A stretch of 8,488 nt of DNA from positions 1 through 8,488 of the forward strand of contig JAKPKF010000480.1 of the NCBI GenBank assembly GCA_029553845.1, written 5' to 3'. Source of the DNA: a bacterium. GTDB lineage: Bacteria > Patescibacteria > Dojkabacteria > SC72. A program made the position numbers and the translations under genes. The stretch's first letter is position 1. Each line of letters starts with the position of its first letter. Of this stretch, positions 7,019 through 8,488 are shown piece by piece. A model generated the notes under the pieces. That model was not told the origin of the DNA, ran no database searches, and worked only from the letters and a program-made list of their open reading frames with translations.

Positions 7019-7051
7019 AAGAGAAGGGGACTGTTTAGGTCCCCTTTTCTT
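7019..7051. terminator. Rho-independent terminator, probably bidirectional
   Basis: The arms 7019-7031 and 7039-7051 pair over 13 bases with one G-T wobble. The base of the loop is closed by GGGGAC/GTCCCC, and the loop is seven bases (7032-7038). T-rich runs follow the GC core on both strands (CCCCTTTTCTTAT on +, CCCCTTCTCTTTT on -). The hairpin lies between the stop of the lipoprotein gene and the stop of the convergent 129-residue gene, whose TAA (7052-7050) overlaps its edge. It can end transcripts from either side. Confidence 0.85.
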
Positions 7052-7439
7052 ATATACTATCTATCGCTTGTACAGCGTCCCATATACTATCATTGTGTAA
7101 GCAGTATAGAGTTAGTATAACTAAGTACGGCTCTGCATCTACACCAAATTCCTTTATCTTACTTATGTATATAAGAATATCATCTGGAGTACATTCGTAT
7201 ATGAAGCAGAACTTCCTTACCTTCTTAACCCACGTTTCTATCTCTCTATCATTGTTATAGAAAGTACATTCAGTATCTCCATGAGGTCTGTTACATATGA
7301 TAGCATGAAGAAGAGTAGCTGCATTCCTCTCATTCTGTCCTATAGGAAGCTTAAGATCTCCCTCATTAATAGTCCCCTCTTCTATTAAGTTCTGTACTAC
7401 CCTGATAAGTTCCTCTCTACTACATTCCGTTAGATCCAT
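7050..7439 (-). CDS. Hypothetical helical protein translationally coupled to the helicase
   Basis: The product has 129 residues with no family I recognise. It is mostly helical and acidic at its N-terminus (MDLTECSREEL, then an IEEGTINEGD stretch). The middle carries CNRPHGDTEC (two Cys eight residues apart with a His between) followed by FCFIYEC. This is a Cys-rich patch but not a standard zinc-finger spacing. The C-terminal third (ILIYISKIKEFG to the end) is hydrophobic and helical. The ATG at 7439 lies inside the end of the helicase-like gene, a 20-base overlap in another frame, and is preceded at seven bases by GGAGG (7451-7447). This suggests translational coupling and a possible role beside the ATPase in replication, as an inference from position only. 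Confidence 0.72.
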   Translation of the reverse strand: MDLTECSREELIRVVQNLIEEGTINEGDLKLPIGQNERNAATLLHAIICNRPHGDTECTFYNNDREIETWVKKVRKFCFIYECTPDDILIYISKIKEFGVDAEPYLVILTLYCLHNDSIWDAVQAIDSI

Positions 7440-8488
7440 CTTCTGCCCTCCCTGTTGGTCTTAGTAATGTCCTTCCGCCTTCGTAGCCTACCGTGATACT
7501 CTTCATATCTTGTAGTGTCTTTATGACTACGTCCATTGTATAGGTATCTGCATCGTAGTGATACTTTCTTAGAACCTCATCGAGGTAAATCTCACCACGC
7601 TCAGCTATCAGTTGTATTACTCTATTCGTCAGGTCGATTATCTTACTTCTTCCAACGCCAGCGAAGACGTTCTTCATTCTCGTTTCTTCTTCCTCTAGTA
7701 TTCCTATCGCCCTTATAAGGTCTATATCATCAAGGACCATACTGCTTGAGCGAGAAGCACTCATTACCATACATAGCTTAAGGATATGTATAGCCCTTCG
7801 TTCGAAGTAACCACCGAAGCGTAGGTCATCGAATGGAGGATGTCCGTCGCTCATTGAGTACCACTTAGTCCAGTCGTCTAAGAACCTACTAGTGTATGAG
7901 AACTCTCCGTGGAGCATACTGATACGCTCAGCGTCTCGGTATAGCTTCTCACCAATTTCTACTTCCTCTTTCGTAAGGAATGGTTGTACAACTGTCTTCC
8001 CTTTCCTAGCGGCATAGACCATTATCATCCTAGCTGTCAAGCCACCGCCTATGGCATCCTGCGGAAGCGTCGTCTGTAGTAGGCTTGGTGTCGTGGCTCC
8101 TATCAAGTTAACCCATATACCTGTAATGTCGTCAGTACCTGAGTGCTTAGTACGATAAGTCCACTTATCTCGGCAGTCGAACCAATCGCATAGATCTGCC
8201 ATTAGCTGCATATTGTTGTAGCCTAGGAAGACAGTTAGTTCCTGGGAGAAGATAGTCAGGCTAGCATGAATGTAGATCTCTCCTCCCTCTCCGTAGTGAG
8301 TATCGCTTGTGTTCTTTAGTTCCCTTATCAGTGCTTCCCTTGTTATCGCTTCGGAAGCCATTCTTATACCCATCTTACTAAGTATATTGTAAGCAGGCCC
8401 CATTGCAGTACCTTTCCTACAGCCACTAGGACCAACTAGTACTATATATAAATTAGGGAAGACAGTCATCATTCCCCACGGTAGACTA
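7420..8488 (-). CDS. Phage primase/helicase-type ATPase, DUF3987-like (N-terminus outside window)
   Basis: The frame is open from the right edge to the TAG at 7422-7420, about 355 residues. An internal Met at 8472 is unlikely to be the start, because the P-loop would then begin at residue 14 and the frame continues upstream as SLPWG. Counting from that Met: P-loop GPSGCRKGT (14-22); ITREALIREL (43-52); a Walker-B-like strand ending FSQEL (75-79) with Glu78 as the likely catalytic acid; WVNLIGATTP (120-129) as sensor 1; GGGLTARMIMVY (142-153) with Arg148 as a possible arginine finger; and a winged-helix-like C-terminus (about 275-340). This order is that of DUF3987/VirE-type proteins, often fused to or acting with primases at phage replication forks. 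The P-loop is not canonical: Arg19 and Gly21 flank Lys20. Helicase role inferred from family; missing N-terminus may carry a primase part. Confidence 0.78.
   Translation of the reverse strand, partial: SLPWGMMTVFPNLYIVLVGPSGCRKGTAMGPAYNILSKMGIRMASEAITREALIRELKNTSDTHYGEGGEIYIHASLTIFSQELTVFLGYNNMQLMADLCDWFDCRDKWTYRTKHSGTDDITGIWVNLIGATTPSLLQTTLPQDAIGGGLTARMIMVYAARKGKTVVQPFLTKEEVEIGEKLYRDAERISMLHGEFSYTSRFLDDWTKWYSMSDGHPPFDDLRFGGYFERRAIHILKLCMVMSASRSSSMVLDDIDLIRAIGILEEEETRMKNVFAGVGRSKIIDLTNRVIQLIAERGEIYLDEVLRKYHYDADTYTMDVVIKTLQDMKSITVGYEGGRTLLRPTGRAEDGSNGM
7446..7453 (-). promoter_or_regulatory. Ribosome-binding site inside the helicase-like gene
   Basis: On the minus strand this reads AGGGAGGG and contains GGAGG seven bases before the ATG at 7439. 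It lies within the last codons of the upstream gene, so the downstream gene can be started by ribosomes finishing the helicase, which fixes the chosen start. Confidence 0.7.

Noticed and set aside
7536..7718. 60-codon + strand frame opposite the helicase-like gene
   Set aside because: Its Arg/Ser-rich translation has no recognisable motif and it is fully antisense to the winged-helix part of the ATPase.
8470..8472. Met at 8472 as the start of the helicase-like gene
   Set aside because: The frame stays open to the window edge and the P-loop would begin at residue 14, too early for this family, so the gene is treated as cut off.

Overview
The window looks like part of a tailed-phage genome (or a prophage or closely related element), probably from a host with a Gram-negative envelope. 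The evidence is a giant phage-type polyvalent protein, a small lipoprotein with a lipobox, a secreted protein, a membrane-anchored coiled-coil protein, and a phage-type DUF3987-like primase/helicase ATPase. No rRNA, tRNA, CRISPR array or transposase was seen, and the host cannot be named from this sequence.

Layout. Bases 1-5907 (+) are one open reading frame that enters from the left edge, so its true start lies outside. It encodes at least 1968 residues of a large polyvalent protein. In order these are an acidic/basic low-complexity N-terminus, a helical lead-in, an ADP-ribosyltransferase (ART)-like domain of the polyvalent-protein type split by long insertions, and a long helical C-terminal part ending in the conserved 'RSPTGR..TLFQPF' region. 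Three small genes follow on the same strand: a one-helix membrane/coiled-coil protein (5941-6231), a signal-peptide beta-rich protein (6250-6588) and a lipoprotein (6623-7018). A 13-bp-stem hairpin at 7019-7051 closes this unit. On the other strand, reading towards it, are a helicase-like ATPase cut by the right edge (7420-8488) and a 129-residue protein of unknown function (7050-7439) whose start overlaps the ATPase end by 20 bases. No stretch without a gene exceeds about 35 bases.

How the parts fit. The + strand genes resemble the end of a late virion/host-takeover operon. The polyvalent protein is probably packaged and delivered with the DNA, where its ART could modify host targets, and the three small proteins are addressed to the inner membrane, periplasm and outer membrane. 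The - strand genes resemble a replication module. The two modules converge on the shared terminator.

The most unusual signals are listed here. A near-identical 24-base element with a perfect dyad occurs inside the giant gene (131-154) and again directly after its stop (5908-5931), where it supplies the ribosome-binding site of the next gene. The ART-like domain spans over 500 residues between its conserved ends and carries Asn where PARP enzymes have the catalytic Glu. Part of that domain lies in a markedly AT-rich stretch. An 11-residue repeat brackets the domain.
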